From an uncultured Sutterella sp. (lineage in GTDB: Bacteria > Pseudomonadota > Gammaproteobacteria > Burkholderiales > Burkholderiaceae_F), in contig UQYG01000003.1 of NCBI GenBank assembly GCA_900545275.1, positions 62,001 through 126,000 on the forward strand: a stretch of DNA of 64,000 nt. Direction: 5' to 3'. The translations under genes and the position numbers were made by a program. This document shows, piece after piece, positions 43,242-51,664 of the stretch. Each line of letters starts with the position of its first letter. Position 1 is the stretch's first letter. The notes under the pieces were generated by a model. The model was given only the letters and a program-made list of their open reading frames with translations, was not told the DNA's origin and did not search any database.

Positions 43242-44435
43242 TCAGGGCCGAAGCAGAAAGTCGAGAGCCATCGCCGCTTCGATCCGAACCCCCGGCATGA
43301 AGCAGCCCTCGTCGGGTCGGAAGGCGGGATGGTGGTTGGCGTAGGGGTAGCCCTCTTGGGCCGTGCCGCCGCCCAGAATGAGGTAGACGGAGGGAACCTT
43401 CTCGGCAAAGGCCGAGAAGTCTTCGGATCCGGTCATCCCGTTTCCGGTCGCGACCTTGTCGGCGGGCATCACTTCTTTTGCGACCCGCAGCGCCCGTCCG
43501 ATCATGGCGGGATCCTGAATGGTGGCGGCGCAGCCCCGAACGGCGTCGATCTCCACCTCGGCGCCGTGCACGGCCGCGACGCTTCGCGCGACGGCTTCAA
43601 TGCGTTGGAAGAGAAAGTTGCGGTCCTCTTCGCTCTTCGTTCGGAAGTTGACGCCGATTTTGGCCGTGTCGGGAATGACGTTTACGGCGTTTCCCGCCTG
43701 AAAAATCGTGGGCGATACCACCGCAAAGCGTCCGGGCGGGAGGTTGCGCGAGACGATCGTGTGCATCGCAAGAACCATTTCGGCCCCGACCAGAATCGGG
43801 TCGATCCCGGCGTGCGGCATCGAGCCGTGCGTACCGCGGCCGCGGATCGTGACGGTCACTTCGTCGCAGGTGGTCGTGACGGCAGGCGTCGTCGTGACGC
43901 GCACGAGCCCGATCGGATCGTTCATGACGTGCAGGCCCACGCAGGCGTCGACGCCGTCGAGGACGCCCGCCCTGACCATTTCCGCGGCGCCCCCGGGCGC
44001 GAGTTCTTCGGCGTGCTGAAAGAAAAATTTCACGGTGCCGGGGATTTCGTCCTTGAGCGAGAGAAGGAGTTTCGCCGTTCCGAGAAGCATCGCCGCATGG
44101 GCGTCGTGCCCGCAGACGTGCGAGATGCCCGGAACGACGGAGCGGCATGCAAGTCCCTCGGCCTCTTCCACGGGGAGCGCGTCGATGTCGGCGCGAAGCG
44201 CGATCGTGCGCCCCGGCCCCTTGCCTCCGCAGAGCGTCGCGACGCGGCTCGTGGGCGTGGGGCTCACGACGTCGTCGTAGCCCATGGCGCGCAGCTCCGC
44301 CTCGATGTAGGCGGCGGTTTCGTGCTCTTCGAAACTCAGCTCCGGATGGCGGTGAATGTGGCGGCGCCAGGCGAGGACGTCTTGACGGAGCTCTTCGGTG
44401 AGAAGGGGCTCGATGAGTGCGTTGAGGTCGGACAC
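43242..44435 (-). CDS. M20D amidohydrolase (N-acyl-amino acid/hippurate hydrolase type)
   Basis: A 397-residue metal-dependent amidohydrolase that cleaves N-acyl or N-aminobenzoyl amino acids. Family motifs: 'WRRHIHRHPELSFEEHET', 'LRADIDALPVEEAEGLAC', 'GISHVCGHDAHAAMLLG' (metal Cys-Gly-His-Asp-x-His), 'FFFQHAEELAPGGA' (catalytic Glu) and 'GSEDFSAFAEKVP'. Start is GTG 44435 behind GGAGG. With the asparaginase gene it suggests use of amino-acid derivatives as nitrogen source, though the two are 357 bases apart. Confidence 0.92.
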   Translation of the reverse strand: MSDLNALIEPLLTEELRQDVLAWRRHIHRHPELSFEEHETAAYIEAELRAMGYDDVVSPTPTSRVATLCGGKGPGRTIALRADIDALPVEEAEGLACRSVVPGISHVCGHDAHAAMLLGTAKLLLSLKDEIPGTVKFFFQHAEELAPGGAAEMVRAGVLDGVDACVGLHVMNDPIGLVRVTTTPAVTTTCDEVTVTIRGRGTHGSMPHAGIDPILVGAEMVLAMHTIVSRNLPPGRFAVVSPTIFQAGNAVNVIPDTAKIGVNFRTKSEEDRNFLFQRIEAVARSVAAVHGAEVEIDAVRGCAATIQDPAMIGRALRVAKEVMPADKVATGNGMTGSEDFSAFAEKVPSVYLILGGGTAQEGYPYANHHPAFRPDEGCFMPGVRIEAAMALDFLLRP

Positions 44436-44837
44436 GGTTTTCCTCCTTTTTCATGGGTGTGCGTGACGGGAAAGCCTATCCGAGAACCCTCCGTTTCGGC
44501 ATGAGGAAGCGCGGAAAAACGCGGGTTTCTTCCCGCAGGGCAAACGGGATCGGGCGGATTCCCTAGCGTGTCGGAAAATGGTCGACCATTGGCGGCCAAA
44601 AGAAGGCAAACGGTTGAAAAAGGTCTGCCAAAATCGACGGTTGGGAGGTTTTGCCCAAGGCGCGCGAAGCTCGCGCAAAGAACCTTCAAATCGTTGTGCG
44701 GGAAGACGACGGAAAGGAAAAAAGCGGTGTAGATTCATCCTCACGACATCGCAAAACGAGGTTCTTCCAAAAGATCGGAGACTTCCGAAGCGAAAGACCA
44801 AACCCCTCGACAGACAGACCCCAGGAAGGAAAACGCC
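44436..44837. other. Divergent intergenic region amidohydrolase-binding protein
   Basis: About 400 bases between divergent genes. A TGGTCGACCA palindrome lies at 44580-44589 and a gcgcgcgaagctcgcgc hairpin near 44661-44677; either could be a regulatory site. No gene was recognised. Confidence 0.35.
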
Positions 44838-45620
44838 ATGCTGAAATTCGGACTCAAATCCAAGTGCTTCGCCCTCTTTGCCGCCGCCCTGATGGCGGGC
44901 GGCGTTTCCGCGGCCGAGAAGATCCGCGTCGCCAGTGAAGGGACCTTCGCGCCCTTCGAATTCATGAATTCGAAGACGGGCCAGCTCGAAGGCTTTGAAA
45001 TCGACCTCGTCAAGGCGCTCTGCGCGAAGATGGGGAAGGAACCCGAAATCACGATGTACAAGTTCGACGGGATTCTCCCGGCGGTCCTCTCGAACGCCGT
45101 CGACTTCGCGGCGGCGGGTTTCGCGATCACGGAGGAACGCAAGAAGAAGGTGCTCTTCACCGATCCCTTCTACATGTCCGGTATCACCGTGATTCTTCCG
45201 GCCAACAGCGACCTCAAGGTTGAAAAGTTCGAAGACCTCAAGGGCAAGAGCATTTCGGTGCAGATGGGTTCGATCAGCCACGACAAGGCCAAGACCATTC
45301 CCGACGCCAAGATCACGACCTTTGACCAGAGTCCCGACGCGATTCTCAACATGATCCAGGGCGGAAGCGACGCGGCGATCAATTCGCTCGCCTCGACCGA
45401 CTACATGATCGCGACCCGCCCGGCGCTCGCCAAGCAGGTGAAGCGCCTCGACGTCGAACAAGGCAGCTACATGGCGATGGTCGTGCCCAAGAACCACCCC
45501 GAAACGCGCGACGCCCTCAACAAGGCGCTTGCCGAGATCATGGCCGACGGCACCTACGACAAGATCCACGAGAAGTGGTTCGGACGGCCCGCCACCTGGA
45601 ACAAGAAGCCCGCCAAGTAA
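44838..45620 (+). CDS. Amino-acid ABC transporter binding protein (family 3)
   Basis: A 260-residue periplasmic solute-binding protein of the polar amino-acid family. The signal peptide is residues 1-25 ('LFAAALMAGGVSAAE'). Typical parts are 'IRVASEGTFAPFEFMNSKTG', 'GFEIDLVKALCAKMGKEPE', 'FAAAGFAITEERKKKVLFTD' and the C-terminal 'GTYDKIHEKWFG'. AGGAAGG precedes ATG 44838. No permease or ATPase gene is adjacent and a strong terminator follows, so it is an orphan that must work with a transporter encoded elsewhere. Amino acid unknown. Confidence 0.92.
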   Translation: MLKFGLKSKCFALFAAALMAGGVSAAEKIRVASEGTFAPFEFMNSKTGQLEGFEIDLVKALCAKMGKEPEITMYKFDGILPAVLSNAVDFAAAGFAITEERKKKVLFTDPFYMSGITVILPANSDLKVEKFEDLKGKSISVQMGSISHDKAKTIPDAKITTFDQSPDAILNMIQGGSDAAINSLASTDYMIATRPALAKQVKRLDVEQGSYMAMVVPKNHPETRDALNKALAEIMADGTYDKIHEKWFGRPATWNKKPAK

Positions 45621-45647
45621 AGGGCTTGGGAAAGCGGAGTTGCCGCA

Positions 45648-45689
45648 AACGAGGAGAAAGAGAATGAGAGCCTTTCTCCTCGTTATTAT
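45648..45689 (+). terminator. Terminator of the binding-protein gene
   Basis: Perfect 13-bp stem aacgaggagaaag (45648-45660) and ctttctcctcgtt (45672-45684) followed by ATTATT. Confidence 0.8.
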
Positions 45690-45894
45690 TGTCTGAAAGA
45701 AAAAACTCGACCTTCAGTGCGTCAGGGAGAGACGCGTGCCCGCTCATTTTCTGGCGGCGGCGCAAGGCTCCGTAGGGAAAAACGGGACGAGGAGGAGGAA
45801 GTTTCGGTCGAAACCGGCGGGTACGCTGCGCCGACGTCGCCAAAGGACCAAGCGGAAAAAGACTCTTTTCCGGCACGCCGATGAAAAGAAAGCG

Positions 45895-45918
45895 TAAAAT
45901 ATCGAGAGAATAATTCTC
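45895..45918 (+). promoter_or_regulatory. Fur-like palindrome at the metal-ATPase operon promoter
   Basis: GAGAATAATTCTC (45906-45918) is a perfect 6-1-6 palindrome matching the Fur core GAGAATnATTCTC. It lies just after a -10-like TAAAAT (45895-45900), at the expected transcription start. The feo promoter in this window has a related GAGAA-GTG-TTCTC. The region 45690-45894 shows no gene. Confidence 0.6.
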
Positions 45919-45970
45919 GTTACGGACGAAGGCGTCCGAACGCAACCGAAATCACGGAAGGGACGAAAAA

Positions 45971-46279
45971 ATGAACGAAACGACCAAGTACGGACTTTTC
46001 TTTGCAGGCGGCGTGATCGTGGGCGCGCTCGGCGCCGTGGCGCTCACGCGCGGGAAGCTTGACGTCAAGCCCCTCGCGACGAATCTGTTGAGTTCCGGCA
46101 TGGATCTTCGCGACAAGATCATGGCGGGCGTCGAAGGCGTCAAGGAGGATTTGGCCGACGTCGTCGCCGAAGCCGAAGTGAAGGCGCAGGAACGCAAGCT
46201 CGAAAAGGAAGCAAAGGAAGCCGCCGCTGCCGAAACGCCGGCCGATCCCGCGCAGGAATGCAAGCCCGCCGCGGCCTGA
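45971..46279 (+). CDS. Small membrane-anchored protein linked to P-type ATPase (DUF6110-like)
   Basis: A 102-residue protein. It has an N-terminal Gly-rich membrane segment ('YGLFFAGGVIVGALGAVAL') and a helical, strongly Ala/Glu/Lys-rich cytoplasmic tail ('AEVKAQERKLEKEAKEAAAA') ending near a single Cys. Small proteins of this shape, similar to the DUF6110 group, are often encoded immediately before P1B-type metal ATPases, as here. Function is unknown; a scaffold or regulator of the ATPase is plausible. AGGGACG is the ribosome site. Confidence 0.75.
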   Translation: MNETTKYGLFFAGGVIVGALGAVALTRGKLDVKPLATNLLSSGMDLRDKIMAGVEGVKEDLADVVAEAEVKAQERKLEKEAKEAAAAETPADPAQECKPAAA

Positions 46280-46433
46280 GGCCGCGTCGTTTTCGCGTGA
46301 ATCTCTTTTGGGGCGAGGTGAAGGCCGCGCCCCGAAACGCGTTTGTCTTCCGGCCTTGTCCGAAGAAGAGGCGGGAACCGCAGGTTCTTCGTTTCTTCGG
46401 ATTCGCGCTGAAATTACTTTCTAGAGGCCCCTC

Positions 46434-48908
46434 ATGGTCTTCACTTTGGTTCACGAAGTCGGCAACCGCACCCGTTGGCGCACGGACGGGACGATGAGCC
46501 TTGCATCGGCGAAGCTTTTGGCCGACGAACTCGAACGCGTATCGGGCGTTACGGGTCTTCGCGTCAATCCCCGCACGGGCTCGGTCGTCGTGACGGTGGC
46601 GGATTGGGAGGCGCGGGGGCGCGTCGCGGCGTATTTCGCGTCGCTGGAAAAGTCGCCCCTCATCACCCGCGTCGACACGGCCGCGGCGAGGAGAGCCCTC
46701 GCGCGTGCCGCAGAGGGACGGACGGAGACGTCGGAGAAAACCTCCGCCGCCTGGTCCGGTACGATTGCGACCGTCAACCGCGCACTCTCCGACATGCCGG
46801 TTCTGCACGTCTGGCAGCGCCTTTCGCAGCACTTTCTCTCGCGCGTTCCGGGGCGAAGCCCGGGCCGTTCGGGCGCGTCCGCCCGGTCGGGCGACTTGAC
46901 GCCGGTTTCGGCCGGGCGGGAGGAAGGGACGCTTGATTTTGCGCCTCTCACGCGCTTTCTCTTTTTTCGCCCGCTTCTTCCCGTAGGACTCAATGCGGCG
47001 AATGCGCTTCTTGCGAGCGTACCCTTCGTGCTCTCGGGCGTGAAGTCGCTCCTTCGGGGCCGCTTCGACGTGGCGGTCCTCGACGGCGCGGCGCTTCTCG
47101 TCTCGCTTCTTCGCCGGGACTTCCGTACGGCGGGACTGCTGATCGTGCTCCTGGGCCTGGGCGAAATGCTCGAATCCTATACGCGCAAGAAGTCGATGGC
47201 GAGTCTCGCCGACGAACTGGCGCTTCGCGTCGACAGCGTCTGGGTGCGACGCGGAGACGGGAACGTCAAGATCGCGCTTCGCGCCGTCACGAAGGAGGAC
47301 GTGGTCGTCGTGCATGCCGGCAACGCCATTCCCGTCGACGGCATCGTCGTGGACGGGGACGGAAGCGTCAATCAGGCCTCGATGACGGGCGAACCCCTTC
47401 CCGTTCACCGCATGAAGGGCGGCACCGTCTTTGCGGGCACGGTCCTCGAAGACGGCGAACTCATGATCCGGCCCACGGGCGTGGGAGACGGCACGCGTCT
47501 GCAGCAGATCGTGCGCTTCATCGAGAATTCCGAAGCCGCCAAGGCCGGAATCGAAGGAAAGGCCCTCAAGTGGGCGGACCGCATCGTCCCCTACCACTTC
47601 CTTCTTGCGGGGCTCGTGTGGCTCGTGACGCGGGACTTCGCGCGCATGGCCTCCGTCCTCATGGTCGACTTCAGCTGCGCGCTTCGTCTTGCGACGCCCC
47701 TGGCGATTCTCACCGCCATGCGCACGGGCACGCAGCGGGGCGTCGTCGTGAAGGGCGGCAAGTACCTCGAGGCCCTGGCCGAAGTCGACACCGTGGTCTT
47801 TGACAAGACGGGCACGCTCACGGCGAGTGCGCCGAAGCTCTCGGACGTCGTCTCCTTGGACGAACGCTACGATGCCGACGATCTCCTTCGTCTCGCCGCG
47901 TGCCTTGAAGAACACTTTCCTCATCCCGTCGGCCGCGCCGTCGTGCACGCCGCGGAAGCGAAGGGCCTCGCGCACGCGGTTGAAGCGCACGACGCGAAGA
48001 TCGACTACGTGGTGGCCCACGGAATCGCCTCTTCGGTCGAAGGAGCGCGCGTGCTCCTCGGCTCGCGCCATTTCGTCGAAGAAGACGAAGGGGTCTCGGT
48101 CGCGGTGGGGCACGAGGCGGCGGAACGACTCGCGCGCGAAGGAAAGTCGATTCTCTATCTTGCCGTGGGCGGCAAGTTGGCGGGTCTTCTCGGGATTGAA
48201 GATCCGGTCCGCGTGGAAGCGAAGGCCGTGATCGCGGCCTTGCACGAGCGCGGCGTCAAGGAAGTCTGGATGTTGACGGGCGACGACGAGCGTACGGCGC
48301 GGGTCGTCGCCGAAACGCTCGGAATCGATCATTACCGCGCGGGGATTCTCCCCGCGGACAAGGCGGCGGTCGTGACGGCCTTGAAGGAAAAGGGCGCCAA
48401 AGTCCTCATGGTGGGGGACGGCGTCAACGACAGTCCCGCGCTCTCGGCTTCCGACGTGGGCGTCACGCTTCGGGACGGCGCGGACATCGCGCAGGAAGTG
48501 GCCGACGTGGTGCTCTCCGAAAACACGCTTGCGGGACTTCCCGTCGCGATGGATCTGGGCAAGGCCGCGATGGCGCGCATTCGTCAGAATTTCGTCGCGT
48601 CCGTCGGGTTGAACGGTTTGTTCCTCGCGGGCGGTCTCACGGGTACGCTCATGCCCGCGGCCGGGGCGCTCCTGCACAACGGTACGACGATCGGAGTGTG
48701 TCTGAACGCCATGCGCGATCCCGATGCGGGCGGCCTCGACGGCAAGGGATTTCTCGCCGGCGTCGCGGACAATCTCCGTCATGCGCTCTCTCACGTCACC
48801 GATTCGCTCGAGCGCGCGGAAGGCGCGAAGGCGGGGACGGACGGCGTCCACGAATCGGACGCACGCGGGGCGCACGGCGGCCGCGGGCCTTTTCCGGCGC
48901 TTTCGTGA
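46434..48908 (+). CDS. Noncanonical P1B-type metal-transporting ATPase
   Basis: An 824-residue heavy-metal P-type ATPase. Residues 1-80 look like an HMA2-type domain without CxxC. Core motifs are complete: 'SMTGEPLPVH' (318-320 TGE), 'FDKTGTLTAS' (D457), 'EEHFPHPVGRAV' (HP locus) and 'MVGDGVNDSPALS'. In the transport helix the usual CPC is replaced by F-S-C: 'MVDFSCALRLATPLA' (413-415), so it departs from the CPC, SPC, TPC and CPH subgroups. Metal specificity cannot be read from known rules; the Fur-like site suggests iron or manganese export. Between a small anchored protein and an HMA2-like protein. Confidence 0.9.
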   Translation: MVFTLVHEVGNRTRWRTDGTMSLASAKLLADELERVSGVTGLRVNPRTGSVVVTVADWEARGRVAAYFASLEKSPLITRVDTAAARRALARAAEGRTETSEKTSAAWSGTIATVNRALSDMPVLHVWQRLSQHFLSRVPGRSPGRSGASARSGDLTPVSAGREEGTLDFAPLTRFLFFRPLLPVGLNAANALLASVPFVLSGVKSLLRGRFDVAVLDGAALLVSLLRRDFRTAGLLIVLLGLGEMLESYTRKKSMASLADELALRVDSVWVRRGDGNVKIALRAVTKEDVVVVHAGNAIPVDGIVVDGDGSVNQASMTGEPLPVHRMKGGTVFAGTVLEDGELMIRPTGVGDGTRLQQIVRFIENSEAAKAGIEGKALKWADRIVPYHFLLAGLVWLVTRDFARMASVLMVDFSCALRLATPLAILTAMRTGTQRGVVVKGGKYLEALAEVDTVVFDKTGTLTASAPKLSDVVSLDERYDADDLLRLAACLEEHFPHPVGRAVVHAAEAKGLAHAVEAHDAKIDYVVAHGIASSVEGARVLLGSRHFVEEDEGVSVAVGHEAAERLAREGKSILYLAVGGKLAGLLGIEDPVRVEAKAVIAALHERGVKEVWMLTGDDERTARVVAETLGIDHYRAGILPADKAAVVTALKEKGAKVLMVGDGVNDSPALSASDVGVTLRDGADIAQEVADVVLSENTLAGLPVAMDLGKAAMARIRQNFVASVGLNGLFLAGGLTGTLMPAAGALLHNGTTIGVCLNAMRDPDAGGLDGKGFLAGVADNLRHALSHVTDSLERAEGAKAGTDGVHESDARGAHGGRGPFPALS

Positions 48909-48956
48909 TACCCGGAAAGGACGTGCAAACGAAAAACGACTGAAAGGAGTTTCATC

Positions 48957-49649
48957 ATGGAACAGTCATTTACCGCCGAGAGTCTCGTCGCTTCCGTGCG
49001 TTCCTTCGTCCCGGGGCGGCTTCGCCTTCGTCATCCGGCTTTGACGGACCTTTCGGACGACTGGGCCGAAGGCCTTGTCTCGTGGCTGCGGACGAAGCCC
49101 GGGATGCGCAAGGTCGAGCTCAACCGCCGCGTGGGCAGCCTGCTTCTTCTCTGGGACGAGTCGGAGGCCGACTGGACCTTTGAAGAACTGGCCCGAGAGG
49201 CGGCGGGACTTTTCGCGCTCTTTGCGCCCGCCGGCGAAGCCGAGACTCAAGAGGACACCGAGGAATGCGTCTGCGGCGCTTCGGCGAAAGCGCCTTCTTC
49301 GGAAGCCGAAGGGAAAAGCCGTGAAGCGGCCGCCGAAGGCGCCAAGCCCTGCGCCCGCGTGAAGGCGTCCGTCGAAGCGGTCACGCAAACGCTCGAGCCC
49401 GCCGGCGAGGTGTTGGAGCGTTGCGGACAAAAGGTCTTGGACCTCGTCGCACCCTTCGTGGTGCCGGAAAAGAAGGCGAAGGCCGGAGGCCGTACGCGCC
49501 GCGTCGCGCAGAACCGTCTGATGGGCGGGGCGCTCGCTGGATCCACCGCTGCGCTCTTCCTTCGCTCCACGGGTGCGCACCTGGCGCTTGGCTGCGTCTT
49601 CTTCGGGTTCCTCGCGGTGCACCTCTGGCAGCACCGCCGCGTGCTCTGA
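48957..49649 (+). CDS. HMA2-like domain membrane protein
   Basis: A 230-residue protein 48 bases after the ATPase gene. Residues about 10-90 resemble the HMA2 (heavy-metal-associated-like) domain: 'VRSFVPGRLRLRHPAL', 'GMRKVELNRRVGSLLLLWD'. The metal-binding CxxC is missing, but a 'ECVCGASAK' pair occurs in the central acidic linker. The C-terminal 40 residues are two hydrophobic segments ('GGALAGSTAALFL', 'LALGCVFFGFLAVHLW'). Likely an accessory chaperone or adaptor of the adjacent ATPase; function inferred only from linkage. Confidence 0.75.
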   Translation: MEQSFTAESLVASVRSFVPGRLRLRHPALTDLSDDWAEGLVSWLRTKPGMRKVELNRRVGSLLLLWDESEADWTFEELAREAAGLFALFAPAGEAETQEDTEECVCGASAKAPSSEAEGKSREAAAEGAKPCARVKASVEAVTQTLEPAGEVLERCGQKVLDLVAPFVVPEKKAKAGGRTRRVAQNRLMGGALAGSTAALFLRSTGAHLALGCVFFGFLAVHLWQHRRVL

Positions 49650-49823
49650 GAAACCTCATGCCCGGCGGAACCGCGCCCTGCGGGGCGACGTTCTTTCGGG
49701 TAGAGTAGGGCGGACGTCCCGCGCAAAGCCGTGTTCAACTTTGCTCGGGCGCCCGCCTTTTCCTTTTCGTGCGGTTTGACGCCCCGCCCAACCGCGTTCC
49801 TTTGGTTTATCGACAATACATCC

Positions 49824-50228
49824 ATGCCCGCCAAAACGATCCGCGCGGTGACGCTTGCGATTCTCTTTCTCGTGGCGCTTGCGCTCGCCTTTCTCTCCTT
49901 TGCGCTCCTGCTTCTTGCGGTGGTGCTCTGCATCTTCTTTGCGCTCCTCGCATTCCTCGCCGCACCCGAAGAGACGAAGGCCTTTGTGCAGGGTTCGCGC
50001 GACACGGTCGACGCTTGGGTGCGGGCCATGGTAAAGCTTGTCGAAGACGCGGGCCGCATGATGGAGGCGTGGATGGCGAGGTTCGCGGGCGGTGCGGCGC
50101 AGAAGGCGGCCGACTCGGGCGAAAAGACGCCCTCGGCCGGGGCGCAGCGTTCTGAAGGGACGAAAGAAGCGGTCAAGGTTCCTGCGAAGGCGGCGGAGCG
50201 CGACGGGAAGACCGATTCGGAGAACTGA
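49824..50228 (+). CDS. Small membrane protein of unknown function
   Basis: A 134-residue protein. The first 50 residues are two close hydrophobic segments ('AVTLAILFLVALALAFLSFA', 'LLLLAVVLCIFFALLAFLA'), then an amphipathic helix and a charged Ala/Lys/Glu tail. Start at ATG 49824 is chosen because the hydrophobic segment begins there; no Shine-Dalgarno is visible, and a GACAAT six bases upstream might be a -10 for a leaderless message. I recognise no family. Confidence 0.6.
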   Translation: MPAKTIRAVTLAILFLVALALAFLSFALLLLAVVLCIFFALLAFLAAPEETKAFVQGSRDTVDAWVRAMVKLVEDAGRMMEAWMARFAGGAAQKAADSGEKTPSAGAQRSEGTKEAVKVPAKAAERDGKTDSEN

Positions 50229-50307
50229 GGGCACAAAGAACTTTCAGACCCGTTCCCGGACGAACGGCACTCCGGAGCGTTCGAAGACCGTCGTCGGCAA
50301 CGCAATG

Positions 50308-50344
50308 AAAAACCGGCTCTCCGCTGAACGGACGCCGGTTTTTT
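50308..50344. terminator. Bidirectional terminator
   Basis: Stem aaaaaccggc (50308-50317) and gccggttttt (50334-50343), with T runs usable from both strands. It separates the plus-strand membrane protein from the minus-strand SDR gene. Confidence 0.8.
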
Positions 50345-50365
50345 GCATGGGGGATAAGCGTTCTC

Positions 50366-51139
50366 TCAGGTGAGCGCTTCGGGAGATTCGGGAAGAATCT
50401 GTCCGCCGTCCACGACGAGGCTCTGGCCCGTGACGTAGTGCGCCTCCTTCGAGGCAAAGAAGAGGACGGCCGTTCCGATGTCTTCGGGGGTGCCCAGACG
50501 CTTCATCGGAATCGCGCGCGCCATTCGGGCGAGGTATTCGTCTCCGAGTCCATCAAGACCTTCCGTCGCGATGTTGCCGGGCTGCACGGCGTTCACCGTG
50601 ATTCCGAAGGGGGCGAGTTCGATCGCGGCCGTGCGCATGAAGCCGAGTTGCGCGGCCTTCGACGCTCCGTAATGGGACCAGCCGGGATAGCCCGTGATCG
50701 GACCCGTGATGGAGCTCGTGAGAACGATGCGCCCGTATCCCTGTTTTTTCATCGCGGGGATTGCCGCCTGTACGCAGAGGAAGGTTCCCTTGACGTTCAC
50801 CTTCATGACGCGCTCGAAGTCGTCTTCCGTCATGTCTTCGAGCTTTGCCTGCGGGAAAATTCCGGCGTTGGCGCAGAGGATGTCGAGCCGCCCCCAGCGC
50901 TGCGTCGCACGGCGAACCATTTCGTCGCAGAAGGATCGATCGGTGACGTCGCCTGCGATACCCTCGGCGTCGACGCCGAGACCGCGGAGTTCTTCCGCGG
51001 CTTCGCGGCACTCGTTTCCCTCCAGGCCCGCGACGAGCACGTTGGCGCCCGCACGGGCGAGCACCCGGGCAATGCCGCGGCCGATGCCGCGGGATCCGCC
51101 CGTAACGACGGCGACTTGGTTGTGCAGATTGCCGAGCAT
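50366..51139 (-). CDS. SDR-family oxidoreductase (UcpA/FabG-like)
   Basis: A 257-residue short-chain dehydrogenase. It has the cofactor motif 'VTGGSRGIGRG', 'DILCANAGIF' (NAG), the catalytic triad as Ser in 'VLTSSITGP' and Tyr-Lys in 'HYGASKAAQ', and the end 'VTGQSLVVDGG'. The loop after the second strand lacks the Arg pair typical for NADP preference. Classical length. Transcribed alone; substrate unknown, since SDR sequences rarely reveal it. Confidence 0.92.
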   Translation of the reverse strand: MLGNLHNQVAVVTGGSRGIGRGIARVLARAGANVLVAGLEGNECREAAEELRGLGVDAEGIAGDVTDRSFCDEMVRRATQRWGRLDILCANAGIFPQAKLEDMTEDDFERVMKVNVKGTFLCVQAAIPAMKKQGYGRIVLTSSITGPITGYPGWSHYGASKAAQLGFMRTAAIELAPFGITVNAVQPGNIATEGLDGLGDEYLARMARAIPMKRLGTPEDIGTAVLFFASKEAHYVTGQSLVVDGGQILPESPEALT

Positions 51140-51237
51140 TCGAACACCTCACTCAAAACGAAGGAAAAGGGGCCGCCCTTCCGGAAGAGAAAAAGAACCG
51201 GCGGAGAACGGACGCGGATTTCGGGGAAGAGAAAGAC

Positions 51238-51438
51238 TCAACCGAAAATCTTGCACCAGAGCCAGGCGGGAACGCCGAAGATCACGAGGTAGGTGATGAT
51301 CATCGCGGCCGCCTGCACGAAGTGGCTCTTCGAGATGCCCAGAACGATCGGTCCGAGGCCGTCCCACACCTTGAAGAGGAGAAGGAAGCTCGCGACGGCC
51401 CAGATGAGACCGAAAACGATGGAGAAAAAGGTGAACAT
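51238..51438 (-). CDS. Small two-span membrane protein
   Basis: A 66-residue, very hydrophobic protein with two membrane segments ('FSIVFGLIWAVASFLLLF' and 'AAMIITYLVIFGVPAWLW'). AAGGAAAC stands at good distance before ATG 51438, supporting translation. It sits 98 bases upstream of the SDR gene on the same strand. No family recognised. Confidence 0.7.
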   Translation of the reverse strand: MFTFFSIVFGLIWAVASFLLLFKVWDGLGPIVLGISKSHFVQAAAMIITYLVIFGVPAWLWCKIFG

Positions 51439-51664
51439 GGCGTTTCCTTGTGATCGGGATGAATGGATGGCTCGGACGGATCGGTCTCCGAGCGCTTTTG
51501 CGGATCCATTCTAAGGGAGGCGCCTTAATTCCGACTGAGAGGGAAAACGCTCGGGTCGGCGTCGCGGGAAGGAAAAGATCCGCAGGCGACGCGGGAGGAA
51601 TTCGACGCGGCAAACGGGAAGCGGACGCGCTGCGGCATGCCTTGGCGAGAAAGGACGGGAAGAG

